From Bacillota bacterium (GTDB taxonomy: Bacteria > Bacillota > Clostridia > Clostridiales > Clostridiaceae), in NCBI GenBank assembly GCA_023451395.1, contig JAEXZL010000142.1:1-48660 (forward strand): a DNA stretch of 48,660 nucleotides. Reading direction: 5' to 3'. The notes under the pieces are model-generated. The model had not been told where the DNA came from. It made no database searches and saw nothing but the letters and a program-made list of their open reading frames with translations. The position numbers were made by a program, and so were the translations under genes. This document shows positions 1 through 8,653 of this stretch, piece after piece; within the stretch, counting starts at the first letter, position 1, and the number at the start of each line of letters is the position of its first letter.

Positions 1-73
1 TAATATTCCCCTGCAGATATTTTTCAACAATCTCCAGTTTTAGTTCAGTACTATATACTTTTTTTCTAGACAT
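1..73 (-). CDS. IS3-family transposase OrfA, N-terminal fragment (runs off the window)
   Basis: An ATG at base 73 (minus strand) opens a frame reading MSRKKVYSTELKLEIVEKYL, typical of the N-terminal helix-turn-helix of IS3-family OrfA. A good AAGGGGA ribosome site lies about 7 bases upstream. About 24 residues are visible, so family assignment rests on this stretch plus the IS-like end upstream. Whether the transposase is intact cannot be judged here. Confidence 0.75.
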   Translation of the reverse strand, partial: MSRKKVYSTELKLEIVEKYLQGNI

Positions 74-129
74 AAAAATATCCCCTTTCATTAGATTGTT
101 TTTGTCTAACAAAAGGGGTTCACTTCACA
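1..129 (-). mobile_element. End of an IS3-family insertion sequence (partial)
   Basis: The first 129 bases, read on the minus strand, begin with TGTGAAGTGAACCCC, then GTTAGACAAAA, then an OrfA start. The TG start and these blocks resemble the left ends of IS3/IS150-group elements. The terminal TG corresponds to bases 128-129. Only this end is inside the window, so the other inverted repeat and the target-site duplication cannot be checked. Confidence 0.7.
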
Positions 130-177
130 TAGTGGTGGAGTTTTTTTTTAATATTAATTTTATAAGTTTCCTTATGA

Positions 178-642
178 CTAACTTTGTTGAGACTCAGCTT
201 TTGTAGTTACTGATACTTTTCCTTCAGCTGTAACTTTAATATAATAATTATTAGCTTTATTTGTATCATGAATCGGTTTTCCATTTGTGTCGTAATTAAA
301 GTCTATTCCTTGAGGAGCTTTTAGTTCTTGTAATGCTTCTTCAACAGTATTCTTTACATCACCAGATAAGTCACTAATTACAGCCTTACCACTTGTAAAG
401 CTTAAAGTATAAATTTTATCTTCTGCTTTAACTGTTCCATCTGAAACTAACATTAAAACTGTTCTTTCAATTGTCTCTGCACTCTGAACATCTGCCTTAT
501 TTTTAGAATTTTCACTTACCGCTGTAAAATTTGGTATTGCAATAGCGGCTATTATTGCCATTACAGCTAAAACTATTATAAGTTCTATAAGAGTAAAACC
601 CTTTCTTTTTCTTTGTTGCTTAGATTTTTTAGTCTTGAACAT
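178..642 (-). CDS. Type IV pilin-like prepilin
   Basis: A prepilin of about 154 residues. It has a short, very basic leader (KTKKSKQQRKRKG) and the canonical cleavage site G15|FTLIEL, with Glu at position 5 of the mature protein, followed by a hydrophobic helix. The rest is a small globular domain with no close match I can name. In Gram-positive bacteria such proteins build type IV pili or pseudopili for gliding, adhesion or DNA uptake. A TTG lies one codon upstream of the chosen ATG; GGAGG is 9 bases before the ATG and 6 before the TTG, so either could be used. The prepilin peptidase gene precedes it on the same strand. No assembly ATPase or platform protein is in the window. Confidence 0.88.
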   Translation of the reverse strand: MFKTKKSKQQRKRKGFTLIELIIVLAVMAIIAAIAIPNFTAVSENSKNKADVQSAETIERTVLMLVSDGTVKAEDKIYTLSFTSGKAVISDLSGDVKNTVEEALQELKAPQGIDFNYDTNGKPIHDTNKANNYYIKVTAEGKVSVTTKAESQQS

Positions 643-748
643 CAACGTGTTCCTCCTTATTTGAGTTTTTAATTTTTATCTAAATGCACTTTACATTGTA
701 TTGCACATTTGAAGCATAGAGAAATTGTACATTTTTTATTCTTTTTAT

Positions 749-1522
749 TTAGAAGAACAAAAGATAGTATTTAATAAGAGCATTCCCAATAAATAAAGCT
801 ACAAAGGCCCCTATGCAAAGAAACGATCCATAAGCCATTGAATCTTTGCCCTTTTTCTTTTTCCTTAAGAGCAATATTCCCGCTGCAGTGCCGCCAATAA
901 AAAAGCTTAAAAACAAAGTTAAAATTGCTAATTTCCACCCTAAAAATGCACCACAGAGTGCTGCAATTTGTATATCTCCCTCACCCATTCCTTTTGTAGT
1001 ATATACTATAAAAGCTATACAGATTGCTCCAATAAAAGCTCCTAAAAGATAGTTTGATACTATAGCCATATTGAACTTCCACCCATTTGACACAACCCCC
1101 TCTAGTATCATGAAAATAATGGCTGAGCATCCTCCTATTAAGATTGTTGAAGAATACACATCCTGATGCTTAAAATCAATAAAACCAATAACAATTGCTA
1201 ATGAAGCAAATACCATATACTTTATAAGAGCAAAAGAAGCTCCAAAAGCAATGTAAATAAGAGAAAAGAGAACTCCTGTGAAAATTTCCATTAGGGGATA
1301 TTCTAAAGATAACTCTGTACTGCAATACCTGCACCTTCCCTTTAAAAATATATAACTTATAAGAGGTATTAAATCTAAAGGCTTTAGATCTTTCCCACAA
1401 AAGGAGCAATGAGAAGGTGGGTGAGCTATAGATTCACCCTGGGGTATGCGTGATATACAAACATTTAAGAAACTACCAATAAATGACCCAAAAATAAAAA
1501 TAAAAACTGCTATTTTAATCAC
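749..1522 (-). CDS. pilD: Prepilin leader peptidase / N-methyltransferase (PilD type)
   Basis: A polytopic membrane aspartyl protease of 257 residues that cleaves and N-methylates type IV prepilins. Visible features are the N-terminal FGSFIGSFLNVCISRIP segment, a zinc-binding pair of CxxC motifs (CSFC and CRYC), and two catalytic aspartate regions, IDFKHQD in the middle and GMGEGD later. It precedes the pilin gene, its likely substrate. The start is odd: the only standard start is a GTG that overlaps the AGAGGTG ribosome-site-like sequence, so the exact N-terminus is uncertain. Family identity is clear. Confidence 0.9.
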   Translation of the reverse strand: MIKIAVFIFIFGSFIGSFLNVCISRIPQGESIAHPPSHCSFCGKDLKPLDLIPLISYIFLKGRCRYCSTELSLEYPLMEIFTGVLFSLIYIAFGASFALIKYMVFASLAIVIGFIDFKHQDVYSSTILIGGCSAIIFMILEGVVSNGWKFNMAIVSNYLLGAFIGAICIAFIVYTTKGMGEGDIQIAALCGAFLGWKLAILTLFLSFFIGGTAAGILLLRKKKKGKDSMAYGSFLCIGAFVALFIGNALIKYYLLFF

Positions 1523-1634
1523 CTCTTTATAATGTTATCCATATTTTTCTATTTTATAAATATAATTCTAATTTTTTTTGCAAAAAAAGAAAACCGAGTA
1601 TTAACTCGATTTTCTTATAAAAGACTTTATTATT

Positions 1635-3257
1635 TTAGTACATTCCATCCATTCCGCCTGGTCCTGGCATTGGAGCTGGATTCTTCTCTGGAATATCCAC
1701 TACTGCAGCTTCAGTAGTTAAGAATGTAGATGCAACAGAAGCTGCATTTTGAAGTGCGGATCTTGTAACCTTAGTAGGATCAACGATACCAGCCTTTATC
1801 ATATTAACATATTTATCAGCCTTAGCATCATAGCCTATTCCAGCTTCGCTTTGCTTTATTTTCTCAATTACTACGGAGCCTTCAACACCAGCATTAGCTG
1901 CAATCTGCTTTACAGGATACTCTAAAGCCTTAACTATGATGTTAATACCAACCTGAGTATCTGGATCCTCAGAAGTTAAGGAAGCTACTTCATTAATAAC
2001 ATTAACATAAGCAGTTCCGCCTCCTGGAACAATTCCTTCCTCTACAGCTGCCTTAGTAGCTGCAAGAGCATCTTCTATTCTAAGCTTCTTTTCCTTAAGC
2101 TCTGTCTCAGTAGCAGCACCAACCTTGATTACTGCAACTCCGCCAGCAAGCTTAGCTAATCTTTCCTGAAGCTTTTCTCTATCAAACTCAGAGGTTGTTT
2201 CCTCTATCTGAGACTTAATCATAGAAACTCTATTCTTGATTTCCTGCTTATCTCCTCTTCCATTAACTATTACAGTGTTTTCCTTTGTAACCTTAACACT
2301 GTCAGCTTGGCCGAGCATTTCAATAGTAGTTTCCTTAAGGTCATGACCTAACTCCTCAGAAATAACTGTACCACCTGTTAGTATAGCTATATCCTGAAGC
2401 ATTTCTTTTCTTCTGTCACCAAAGCCTGGAGCTTTAACAGCCACGCAAGTGAAGGTTCCTCTTAATCTGTTAACAACTAAGGTTGCTAAAGCTTCTCCTT
2501 CTACATCCTCAGCTATAAGAAGAAGCTTCTTTCCTGATTGAACTATTTGCTCAAGTACTGGAAGTATCTCCTGTATATTTGTAATCTTTTTATCAGTTAT
2601 AAGTATATATGGGTTATCAAGAACTGCTTCCATCTTTTCTGTATCAGTAACCATATATGCGGATAAATATCCTCTGTCAAACTGCATACCCTCTACTACA
2701 GAAAGCTCTGTACCCATGGATTTGGATTCTTCAACGGTGATAACACCCTCGTTTCCTACCTTTTCCATAGCATCAGATACAAGCTGACCTACTTCTTCAT
2801 CAGCAGCGGATACAGCAGCAACTCTTGCTATGTCATCCTTACCTTCTACTGGTCTTGATATATTTTTAATTCCTTCTACAGCCTTATCTACAGCAATTTT
2901 TATACCGTTTCTAACCTGCATTGGATTAGCACCTGCTGTAACATTCTTTAAACCTTCTCTTATTATAGCCTGAGCTAAAAGAGTTGCTGTTGTGGTTCCA
3001 TCTCCTGCTACATCATTTGTCTTAGTAGCAACTTCCTTAACAAGCTGTGCTCCCATGTTTTCGAATTGATCCTCAAGCTCTATTTCCCTAGCAATAGTAA
3101 CACCATCATTTGTTATTAATGGTGAACCAAACTTCTTATCTAATATAACATTTCTTCCCTTAGGTCCTAATGTAACCTTTACCACATCTGCAAGCTGATC
3201 AACGCCGCTTTGCATAGCTTTTCTTGCTTCTTCACTAAATCTAATCATCTTAGCCAT
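1635..3257 (-). CDS. groEL: 60 kDa chaperonin GroEL
   Basis: A full-length GroEL of 540 residues, the ATP-driven ring chaperonin that folds cytosolic proteins with GroES. The ATP-site blocks VTLGPKGRNV and GDGTTTATLLAQ are present, as is the GGGTAY region, and the C-terminus ends in a GGM-type tail (GPGGMDGMY). It lies 22 bases downstream of groES with its own AGGAGG site, so the two form the usual groESL operon, controlled from the CIRCE operator upstream of groES. Confidence 0.98.
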   Translation of the reverse strand: MAKMIRFSEEARKAMQSGVDQLADVVKVTLGPKGRNVILDKKFGSPLITNDGVTIAREIELEDQFENMGAQLVKEVATKTNDVAGDGTTTATLLAQAIIREGLKNVTAGANPMQVRNGIKIAVDKAVEGIKNISRPVEGKDDIARVAAVSAADEEVGQLVSDAMEKVGNEGVITVEESKSMGTELSVVEGMQFDRGYLSAYMVTDTEKMEAVLDNPYILITDKKITNIQEILPVLEQIVQSGKKLLLIAEDVEGEALATLVVNRLRGTFTCVAVKAPGFGDRRKEMLQDIAILTGGTVISEELGHDLKETTIEMLGQADSVKVTKENTVIVNGRGDKQEIKNRVSMIKSQIEETTSEFDREKLQERLAKLAGGVAVIKVGAATETELKEKKLRIEDALAATKAAVEEGIVPGGGTAYVNVINEVASLTSEDPDTQVGINIIVKALEYPVKQIAANAGVEGSVVIEKIKQSEAGIGYDAKADKYVNMIKAGIVDPTKVTRSALQNAASVASTFLTTEAAVVDIPEKNPAPMPGPGGMDGMY

Positions 3258-3279
3258 TATTATTACCTCCTGCTATATT

Positions 3280-3552
3280 TTATAAAACTACTGCTAATAT
3301 ATCTTCCTGCTTTAAGATGATGTATTCATCATCACCCATTTTAACTTCTGTTCCGGAATATTTAGAGAAAAGCACCTTATCTCCTACTTTAACTTCCATC
3401 TTCACTTCTTCAGTTCCAGGTCCAACAGCAACAACCTCAGCCTCCTGTGGTCTTTCCTTTGCTGATCCAGTTAAAACTATACCGCTTTTAGTTTTCTCTT
3501 CTGCTTCAAATCTTTTAATAACTACTCTGTCACCAAGTGGTTTAATATTCAT
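3280..3552 (-). CDS. groES: 10 kDa co-chaperonin GroES
   Basis: A GroES of 90 residues, slightly shorter than the common 94-97. It begins MNIKPLGDRVVIKR and contains the mobile-loop region EEKTKSGIVLTGSAKERPQ that contacts GroEL. It is first in the groESL operon, with an AAGGAGG ribosome site just upstream and a CIRCE operator about 50 bases before its start. Confidence 0.98.
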   Translation of the reverse strand: MNIKPLGDRVVIKRFEAEEKTKSGIVLTGSAKERPQEAEVVAVGPGTEEVKMEVKVGDKVLFSKYSGTEVKMGDDEYIILKQEDILAVVL

Positions 3553-3584
3553 TAAAACCCCTCCTTAATTTATTTTAAAAATTA

Positions 3585-3593
3585 ATTATACCA
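3585..3593 (-). promoter_or_regulatory. Probable groESL promoter (extended -10)
   Basis: Read on the minus strand, TGGTATAAT lies between CIRCE and the groES ribosome site. This is a perfect -10 hexamer with the TGn extension, which can work with a weak -35. CIRCE occupies the expected -35 region, so a bound repressor would block polymerase. The start point is inferred, not mapped. Confidence 0.6.
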
Positions 3594-3602
3594 TTTTATT
3601 TG

Positions 3603-3629
3603 TTAGCACTCTACATCGTTGAGTGCTAA
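3603..3629. promoter_or_regulatory. CIRCE operator (HrcA binding site)
   Basis: TTAGCACTC, nine spacer bases, then GAGTGCTAA: a perfect match to the consensus CIRCE inverted repeat recognised by the heat-shock repressor HrcA. It lies directly upstream of groES. HrcA itself is not encoded in this window. Confidence 0.97.
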
Positions 3630-3866
3630 TACAATTATTATGATAATAAAAGAATGGTTATATTTCAAATGATAAAATATTTATATACAGTGAATTATAT
3701 GCTTTAATCTCTATCTACAGTAGTTTATTATCTAATTACTCATTATTTCTTTTATTTTCATACAATTCCTGTATTAAACTTTATTATAGCCATATAGCTC
3801 ATTTTATTCTATAATTTACCTAAGTATAATACCTCTATATAATACCCATTTAAGGAGATGTTTATA

Positions 3867-4520
3867 ATGAATCAAAGGAGCAAAATAAAAGGACAAGGTC
3901 CTTTAAAAATAATAATGGGATTTCTTTTATCCTTTGTTATATTAGGCTTTTCTATCAAATTTGTATTAAACTTCACACCTTTATATTCCTACGAAATTTC
4001 AAATCTATCTATTGATAAAGAAATGAATATGACTAAGGAGGAGCTTTTAGAAAATTATAAAACCGTAACAAGCTATATTGAGAGTCCCTTTATTGAAAAG
4101 CTAGTTTTCCCTGATTTCCCCATGTCTAGGGAAGGAGAAATTCATTTTAAAGAGGTTAAGGATATCTTCAACAAAATAGATTTTCTTTTTTACGGAAGCA
4201 CCATAGCTCTTATAGCTTTAATTCTTCTTAAGAGAAAAAAGAAAATAAGAGACAATAGCTATTTAAAACTTGGCTCTTATCTTTCACTTATTCTCCCTGC
4301 TGCATTGGCTCTTCCCTTTGCTTTAAACTTTAACAAAGCCTTTGTAATCTTCCATAAGATTTTCTTCAACAACGATTATTGGATATTTAATCCAGATACG
4401 GATCCTATAATACTGGCGCTTCCTGAAGAATTCTTCTTTCATTGTGCCCTGCTTATATTGTTAATTTTAGTCATGGGATTTATAATATCCAGACTTCTAT
4501 ATAAAATACTTAAAAAATAA
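3867..4520 (+). CDS. TIGR01906/DUF1461-family integral membrane protein
   Basis: A membrane protein of about 217 residues resembling the DUF1461 (TIGR01906) family of Firmicutes, whose function is unknown. It has an N-terminal transmembrane helix, an external region of about 80 residues, two or three central helices, and a C-terminal helix. The family-like signature is FHKIFF, then NNDYWIFNPDTDPII, then LPEEFFF. An in-frame ATG three codons upstream overlaps the end of the AAGGAG ribosome site, so the second ATG, 9 bases after that site, is the likely start. It is a single gene convergent with the next one and ends at a hairpin terminator. Confidence 0.75.
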   Translation: MNQRSKIKGQGPLKIIMGFLLSFVILGFSIKFVLNFTPLYSYEISNLSIDKEMNMTKEELLENYKTVTSYIESPFIEKLVFPDFPMSREGEIHFKEVKDIFNKIDFLFYGSTIALIALILLKRKKKIRDNSYLKLGSYLSLILPAALALPFALNFNKAFVIFHKIFFNNDYWIFNPDTDPIILALPEEFFFHCALLILLILVMGFIISRLLYKILKK

Positions 4521-4525
4521 AACTT

Positions 4526-4578
4526 CTCCCAAGGAAATGCTCTCTGTACTGCACTCCCTTGGGAGGGTTTATTTTTTT
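4526..4578. terminator. Rho-independent terminator between convergent genes
   Basis: CTCCCAAGG (4526-4534) pairs with CCTTGGGAG (4557-4565) around a 22-base loop and is followed by TTTATTTTTTTT on the plus strand. It ends the DUF1461 gene. On the minus strand it overlaps the stop codon of the TVP38 gene and is followed by a weaker T-rich tract, so it may act in both directions. Confidence 0.8.
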
Positions 4579-5279
4579 TCTTCCTTAGATAGGGCATGAA
4601 TTATTTTTCTTCCGTAAATAATACCCACAACAAAGAGAATTGACATGATAACTGCTATTATTATTAATAAGGTTAGATTATCTAAAGAAAACTTTTCCCC
4701 AAAATATAGAGAGATAAATAATGCTGGCATCCTTCCCACAACAGAATATAAAATAAAGTTCTTAAAGGTAATCTCAGATATTCCACATATGTATGCCAAT
4801 ATATCTTTGGGCACACCAGGTATTAAGTATAGAAATAGAACCACTGCGTTAAGCCGTTTTCTATCTTCAGCCTTGCTGCCTAAGGCCTCAAGCTTCTCCA
4901 GCATCCAAAGATCTTTTTTTGATAGTATTTTATGTACAAAAGCCCTACCAAAGATATGTGCTAACCAGTAAGCAATAGTACTCCCAATTAGAATTCCAAG
5001 AAGTGATAGAACCCCTCCTAAGAATGTGCCAAAGATATAGCCTCCGGCAATTTGAAAAATTTCACCAGGCAGAAAAAACACAACTATCTGTATCGTCTGT
5101 AAAAGTATATAAACTAACGAACCGTAGGGGCCATATTTTAGCACAAAGCTCCTTACCTCTTCAGGGGTTTTAAAAACACCGTATTTCCTATAGAGATAAG
5201 CATATAAGCCTACGGCCATAAAAGCTAAAAGAATATATAGTATAGTTTTATAAAGCTTTTTTCTTTTATTCTTCTCCAT
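4569..5279 (-). CDS. TVP38/TMEM64 (DedA-like, VTT domain) membrane protein
   Basis: A 236-residue polytopic membrane protein. After a basic N-terminus and one helix comes the VTT/SNARE-associated core: FFLPGEIFQIAGGYIFG, then GTFLGGVLSLLGILIGS, and later LIPGVPKDILAYICGI. In this family these are re-entrant loops thought to move lipids or anionic compounds across the membrane. The bacterial role is not settled. GGGGGA precedes the ATG. It is a monocistronic gene downstream of the hydrogenase terminator. Confidence 0.85.
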   Translation of the reverse strand: MEKNKRKKLYKTILYILLAFMAVGLYAYLYRKYGVFKTPEEVRSFVLKYGPYGSLVYILLQTIQIVVFFLPGEIFQIAGGYIFGTFLGGVLSLLGILIGSTIAYWLAHIFGRAFVHKILSKKDLWMLEKLEALGSKAEDRKRLNAVVLFLYLIPGVPKDILAYICGISEITFKNFILYSVVGRMPALFISLYFGEKFSLDNLTLLIIIAVIMSILFVVGIIYGRKIIHALSKEEKK

Positions 5280-5330
5280 TTTTCCCCCACAACAAACTGA
5301 TTTATATCTTTATTATATCACTTTATATAA

Positions 5331-5368
5331 AAAGAAAAACATACAGCTCCTAACTGTATGTTTTTCTT
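5331..5368 (-). terminator. Terminator of the [FeFe] hydrogenase gene
   Basis: On the minus strand, AGAAAAACATACAG pairs with CTGTATGTTTTTCT across a 7-base loop and runs into further Ts. It abuts the hydrogenase stop codon. Confidence 0.8.
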
Positions 5369-5369
5369 A

Positions 5370-6860
5370 CTATCTCTCTAAATTTATATTCTCAAAATCA
5401 TGTAGCTTTTCATTAGCTAGTACAGACTTTCTAGTTGCTAGGGAATTATTTTTATTGAAGTTTCCTCTAGACTTATAAGAGGGTGATACCACTGCAGCAC
5501 CATTAATACAGCCTCCCTCACACATCATTCCTTCTATAAAGTTCCCATCTAACCTTCCAGCCTTAGCCAAAGTCATAGTTTTCTTAATATCTGCTCCGCC
5601 GCTTACTTTTATAGGCTTAAACTCTATTTGCAGACCTTTATCCTTCACATAATTCTCTATAGCTGAAGTGAGTCCTCCGCCAGCACCAAAGCCCCTTCCA
5701 TAAATAGAAGCATCATCTACTAGAACACCTTCACATTCACCTGGATTAATATTGAAAGCATCTAGAAGAGCAATTATTTCCTCAAAGGTTATTACATAAT
5801 CCACTGCATCTCTTAAGGACGTTTTTGCAGCCTCATGCTTTTTAGCAGTACAAGGTCCGATGAAAACCACCTTAGCATCTGGATCAATAGATTTTAAATA
5901 TCTTCCTGTAGCTACCATAGGAGAAACCGTTCCAGATGCTCTCTCCACTTGATCAGGATATTTCTTTTCAATATATCCCAAGAAGCCTGGACAGCAGGAG
6001 TTAGTCATATATTTATCTCCTCTTTCCATTCTCTCAACAAATTCCTCTGCCTCATGAGCAGTTACCGCATCTGCACCGCAGGCAGCTTCAAACATATCTG
6101 TAAAACCAAGCTTTATTAAAGCAGACTTTATTTGTCCATAGGACACCTTTGGTCCAAGTTGTCCTGAAATAGCAGGTGCAACTACTGCATACATTTTTCT
6201 CTTCTTAGCTAATCTCTTAGCTACAGGAACAATAAGAGACTTGTCTGAAATCGCACCAAAAGGACAAGCAGCCATACAAGAACCGCAGTTTACACAATCT
6301 TTCTCTTCTATCTTAGCTCGTCTATCTTCTTCGTTTACTGTTAAGGCACCAGTAGGACATGATAATTTACAAGGTCTCATAGATTCTGAAATAGCATTGT
6401 AGGGACATACCTTTTTACACATTCCACATTCCTTGCAGACCTCTTGGTTTATATATGCCCTTCCTGCTACCTTGCTTATAGCCTTTGCCGGACAAACCTC
6501 CATGCATTTATGTGCAAGACAGCCTCTGCAGGCTTCTGTTACCCTATACTTATCTATAGGACATCTATCACAGGCAGCTTCAATAACATAAATTATCTGC
6601 TCCTCTGGTCTTATATCCACAAAGTCTTCCATAATATGATCACCATCAGGTAGGTATCCAGCAGCAAGCTTGACCCTCTCTTGCACAATGGCTCTCTCCT
6701 TATAAACACAGCATCTATACTGAGGTTTTTCACCATTTATTATTTCATAAGGTATACGTTCTAATTCTTCCTTTGTAAGTCTATCTTCAATAGCCAAAAT
6801 TGCAACATGCTTTAACACCTCATGTTTAAGCTTCTTTAATTGAGTTTCAAATTGAATCAT
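5370..6860 (-). CDS. Monomeric [FeFe] hydrogenase, group-B-like
   Basis: A 496-residue iron-only hydrogenase that makes or uses H2 with ferredoxin as electron partner. An N-terminal region without a 2Fe-2S domain (1-95) is followed by ferredoxin-type 4Fe-4S ligands: CRGCLAHKCMEVCP (111-124), CKECGMCKKVCP (142-153) and CVNCGSCMAACP (189-200). The H-cluster domain has L1 as TNSCCPGF (Cys289, Cys290), L2 as GPCTAKKHE (Cys337) and L3 as EGMMCEGGC (Cys447, Cys451). L2 lacks the Met of the classical MPC motif and L3 lacks the usual GGG after GCxx. These deviations, the length and the N-terminus suggest group B rather than the CpI-like group A, although all four cluster cysteines are present. It is transcribed alone. 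Confidence 0.9.
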   Translation of the reverse strand: MIQFETQLKKLKHEVLKHVAILAIEDRLTKEELERIPYEIINGEKPQYRCCVYKERAIVQERVKLAAGYLPDGDHIMEDFVDIRPEEQIIYVIEAACDRCPIDKYRVTEACRGCLAHKCMEVCPAKAISKVAGRAYINQEVCKECGMCKKVCPYNAISESMRPCKLSCPTGALTVNEEDRRAKIEEKDCVNCGSCMAACPFGAISDKSLIVPVAKRLAKKRKMYAVVAPAISGQLGPKVSYGQIKSALIKLGFTDMFEAACGADAVTAHEAEEFVERMERGDKYMTNSCCPGFLGYIEKKYPDQVERASGTVSPMVATGRYLKSIDPDAKVVFIGPCTAKKHEAAKTSLRDAVDYVITFEEIIALLDAFNINPGECEGVLVDDASIYGRGFGAGGGLTSAIENYVKDKGLQIEFKPIKVSGGADIKKTMTLAKAGRLDGNFIEGMMCEGGCINGAAVVSPSYKSRGNFNKNNSLATRKSVLANEKLHDFENINLER

Positions 6861-6948
6861 TAACTATCACACTCCCAAAGTACTTTGTAGGCTGATTACT
6901 CTATATTTTCTTCCAATTATATTTATATAGATTGTTAATAGCACCTTA

Positions 6949-6957
6949 ATTATAGCA
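6949..6957 (-). promoter_or_regulatory. Probable promoter of the hydrogenase gene (extended -10)
   Basis: On the minus strand TGCTATAAT lies about 90 bases before the hydrogenase ATG, inside an AT-rich leader. I see no good -35. A TTGTTAA sequence just downstream (6932-6938) matches one half of a clostridial Rex site, but the other half is missing. Confidence 0.45.
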
Positions 6958-7113
6958 TAAATAGTTAATTCCCTAACGTTATTAAAATTTTTAGAATATT
7001 TTATACATAAACATTTACACTGGCTTTATATAAGGCTTTAGGCCTTTTCTATGAAATATAATATTATAATAAATTTCTAAATTTTTAATTACTTACTTAG
7101 AGAAAATAAATTA

Positions 7114-7137
7114 GAGTCCCTAAATAATTAGGAACTC
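7114..7137 (-). terminator. Probable terminator after the 8-oxoguanine glycosylase gene
   Basis: An imperfect 10-bp stem, GAGTCCCTAA with TTAGGAACTC, has a 4-base loop and is followed on the minus strand by TAATTTATTTTC. It is moderately convincing and sits 17 bases past the stop codon. Confidence 0.6.
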
Positions 7138-7153
7138 CTATCTTCACTTAAAA

Positions 7154-8128
7154 CTAATTTACTAACTCTTTACTTTCTAAGCTAATATTGTTTTCTCTGG
7201 CGTAATAAAAGAGATATTGCTGAGCAAATCCTGAAAGCTCACCAAATCTTTCTCTACCAAAAATTCTTATTTTAGGCAATGACACATCTGGTGCCAGATA
7301 AAAGTGCTGCATAGCTCTCTTTACCCAAACATCCACAGGAAAAGCAGAATACTTCTGCATAGAAAAAAGCATAATACAGTCAGCTACTTTAGGGCCAATG
7401 CCTGCAAAACATTGAAGAGAAGTATGGCATTGGTCAGCGTCTAAAGCCTTTATAGCATTCAAGTCATATTTCAAAAGCTCCTGAATAATCTCTGGATTAT
7501 CAATAAATTGACTCTTATCATCTTCTCTAGCCTTCACTGTATCAACAACCTTATTTACTCTCTCTACAGTATCACTTAAGTACTTGCTCCTAAAAGAGGC
7601 ACCGCAGGCTTCGAAATCCTCAGTAGTAAGGTCCTTTAGCTCTCCTGGCTCAGGAAAGCTATAATAGGTTTTCCCCTTATATTCTAACGGCTTACCATAA
7701 GCTTCACTGATTTTCCTTATAGTTTTCATAATAACAGGTATGCTATTTCTAGCAGATATAATAAATGAAAGGGTTATTTCAAAAGGATCTTGCTGGAGAA
7801 TTCTTATACCGTAGCCGTAATTTACAGCCTTATTAAGGAGTTCATCCTTACTTAGTTCCTTCTTAATAGCTCCATAGTCTCTTCTTAGATCAAAATAATT
7901 TTCCCATATACTTTTAAAGTCTTCAGGGCTACTATTATAAATTAATATATCCTCTCCCTGTTTTTCAAGCTCCACTACCCTACCATAGGCAACCCCTATG
8001 TAGCTTCCGCCTGGCTGCTTTTCCCAGCGAAAACACTGGCCACAATCAAAGGTATGGTTAAGCTCAAAGTTCTGAGCCCCTTTAATTATCACTCCATCAG
8101 AGAAGGTTTCTATTCCTTTGTAATCCAT
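7154..8128 (-). CDS. ogg: 8-oxoguanine DNA glycosylase (OGG1 type)
   Basis: A 324-residue base-excision repair enzyme that removes 8-oxoguanine opposite C and then nicks the strand. The N-terminal OGG_N domain contains FDCGQCFRW near residue 30. The helix-hairpin-helix GPD motif is FAGIGPKVADCI (241-252), with the catalytic Lys247 and the catalytic Asp266 in FPVDVWVKR. This arrangement is that of eukaryotic OGG1, which is also known in clostridia such as C. acetobutylicum, and differs from MutM. The C_GCAxxG_C_C gene lies 4 bases upstream, so both are probably co-transcribed. Confidence 0.93.
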   Translation of the reverse strand: MDYKGIETFSDGVIIKGAQNFELNHTFDCGQCFRWEKQPGGSYIGVAYGRVVELEKQGEDILIYNSSPEDFKSIWENYFDLRRDYGAIKKELSKDELLNKAVNYGYGIRILQQDPFEITLSFIISARNSIPVIMKTIRKISEAYGKPLEYKGKTYYSFPEPGELKDLTTEDFEACGASFRSKYLSDTVERVNKVVDTVKAREDDKSQFIDNPEIIQELLKYDLNAIKALDADQCHTSLQCFAGIGPKVADCIMLFSMQKYSAFPVDVWVKRAMQHFYLAPDVSLPKIRIFGRERFGELSGFAQQYLFYYARENNISLESKELVN

Positions 8129-8132
8129 AAAA

Positions 8133-8540
8133 TCACCTAACTCCTTCTTTTTCTATAATTTCTTCTAGAGCATCCGCTGCTGCAATTATCATTTCACTGC
8201 ATCTCTTATCCTCTGTTTTGTATTCTTCCTTTAACACCTTGCAGTTATACCCTTTGAGTCTATCCTTAAATCCAGCCACAAGCTCTTGAGTTAGAAGCTT
8301 AACTCTAGGGCTTACATGAGCTCTATTGTCAGTGTAAAGTATTCCTATCACCGCTGCAGCACCAGTAAGAGCACCACAGATGTCCTCTACTGCCAGTCCC
8401 CCTCCAAAAGCCGCCATAATCTTAAATGAATCCTCAGAAAGCTGAAGGTTATAAGCTTCATTTGCGGCATATAATATAGTTTCTGAACAATTATAATCAT
8501 AGCTTGTATCGTAATATTTTAAAGCATAATCTCTTAGCAT
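8133..8540 (-). CDS. C_GCAxxG_C_C family protein (possible redox protein)
   Basis: A 135-residue cytosolic protein with the spaced-cysteine pattern of the C_GCAxxG_C_C family: YNCSETI near residue 17, AAFGGGLAVEDICGALTGA, then YNCKVLK and RCSEMI. Members often lie near redox genes and probably bind a metal or use disulfide chemistry, but no reaction is established. An ATG 11 codons upstream is possible, but a GGAGGG site 6 bases before the internal ATG (MLRDYALKYY) makes that the better start. It is coupled to ogg. Confidence 0.8.
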   Translation of the reverse strand: MLRDYALKYYDTSYDYNCSETILYAANEAYNLQLSEDSFKIMAAFGGGLAVEDICGALTGAAAVIGILYTDNRAHVSPRVKLLTQELVAGFKDRLKGYNCKVLKEEYKTEDKRCSEMIIAAADALEEIIEKEGVR

Positions 8541-8653
8541 TGCAAACCCTCCAAAAGGAAATATTATAATCAACTAACATTTATTATAAATTAAAATCTT
8601 TAATTATGAAATAATTCTAACACTATTCATATAAATATATTATTTATTTACAT

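Noticed and set aside
121..150. Terminator formed by the IS end and flanking DNA (CTTCAC/GTGGAG plus T-run)
   Set aside because: Six pairs including a G-T, on the plus strand where no gene precedes it; too weak to call.
6932..6949. Rex operator before the hydrogenase gene
   Set aside because: Only the TTGTTAA half is present; the second half matches the consensus at two of seven positions.
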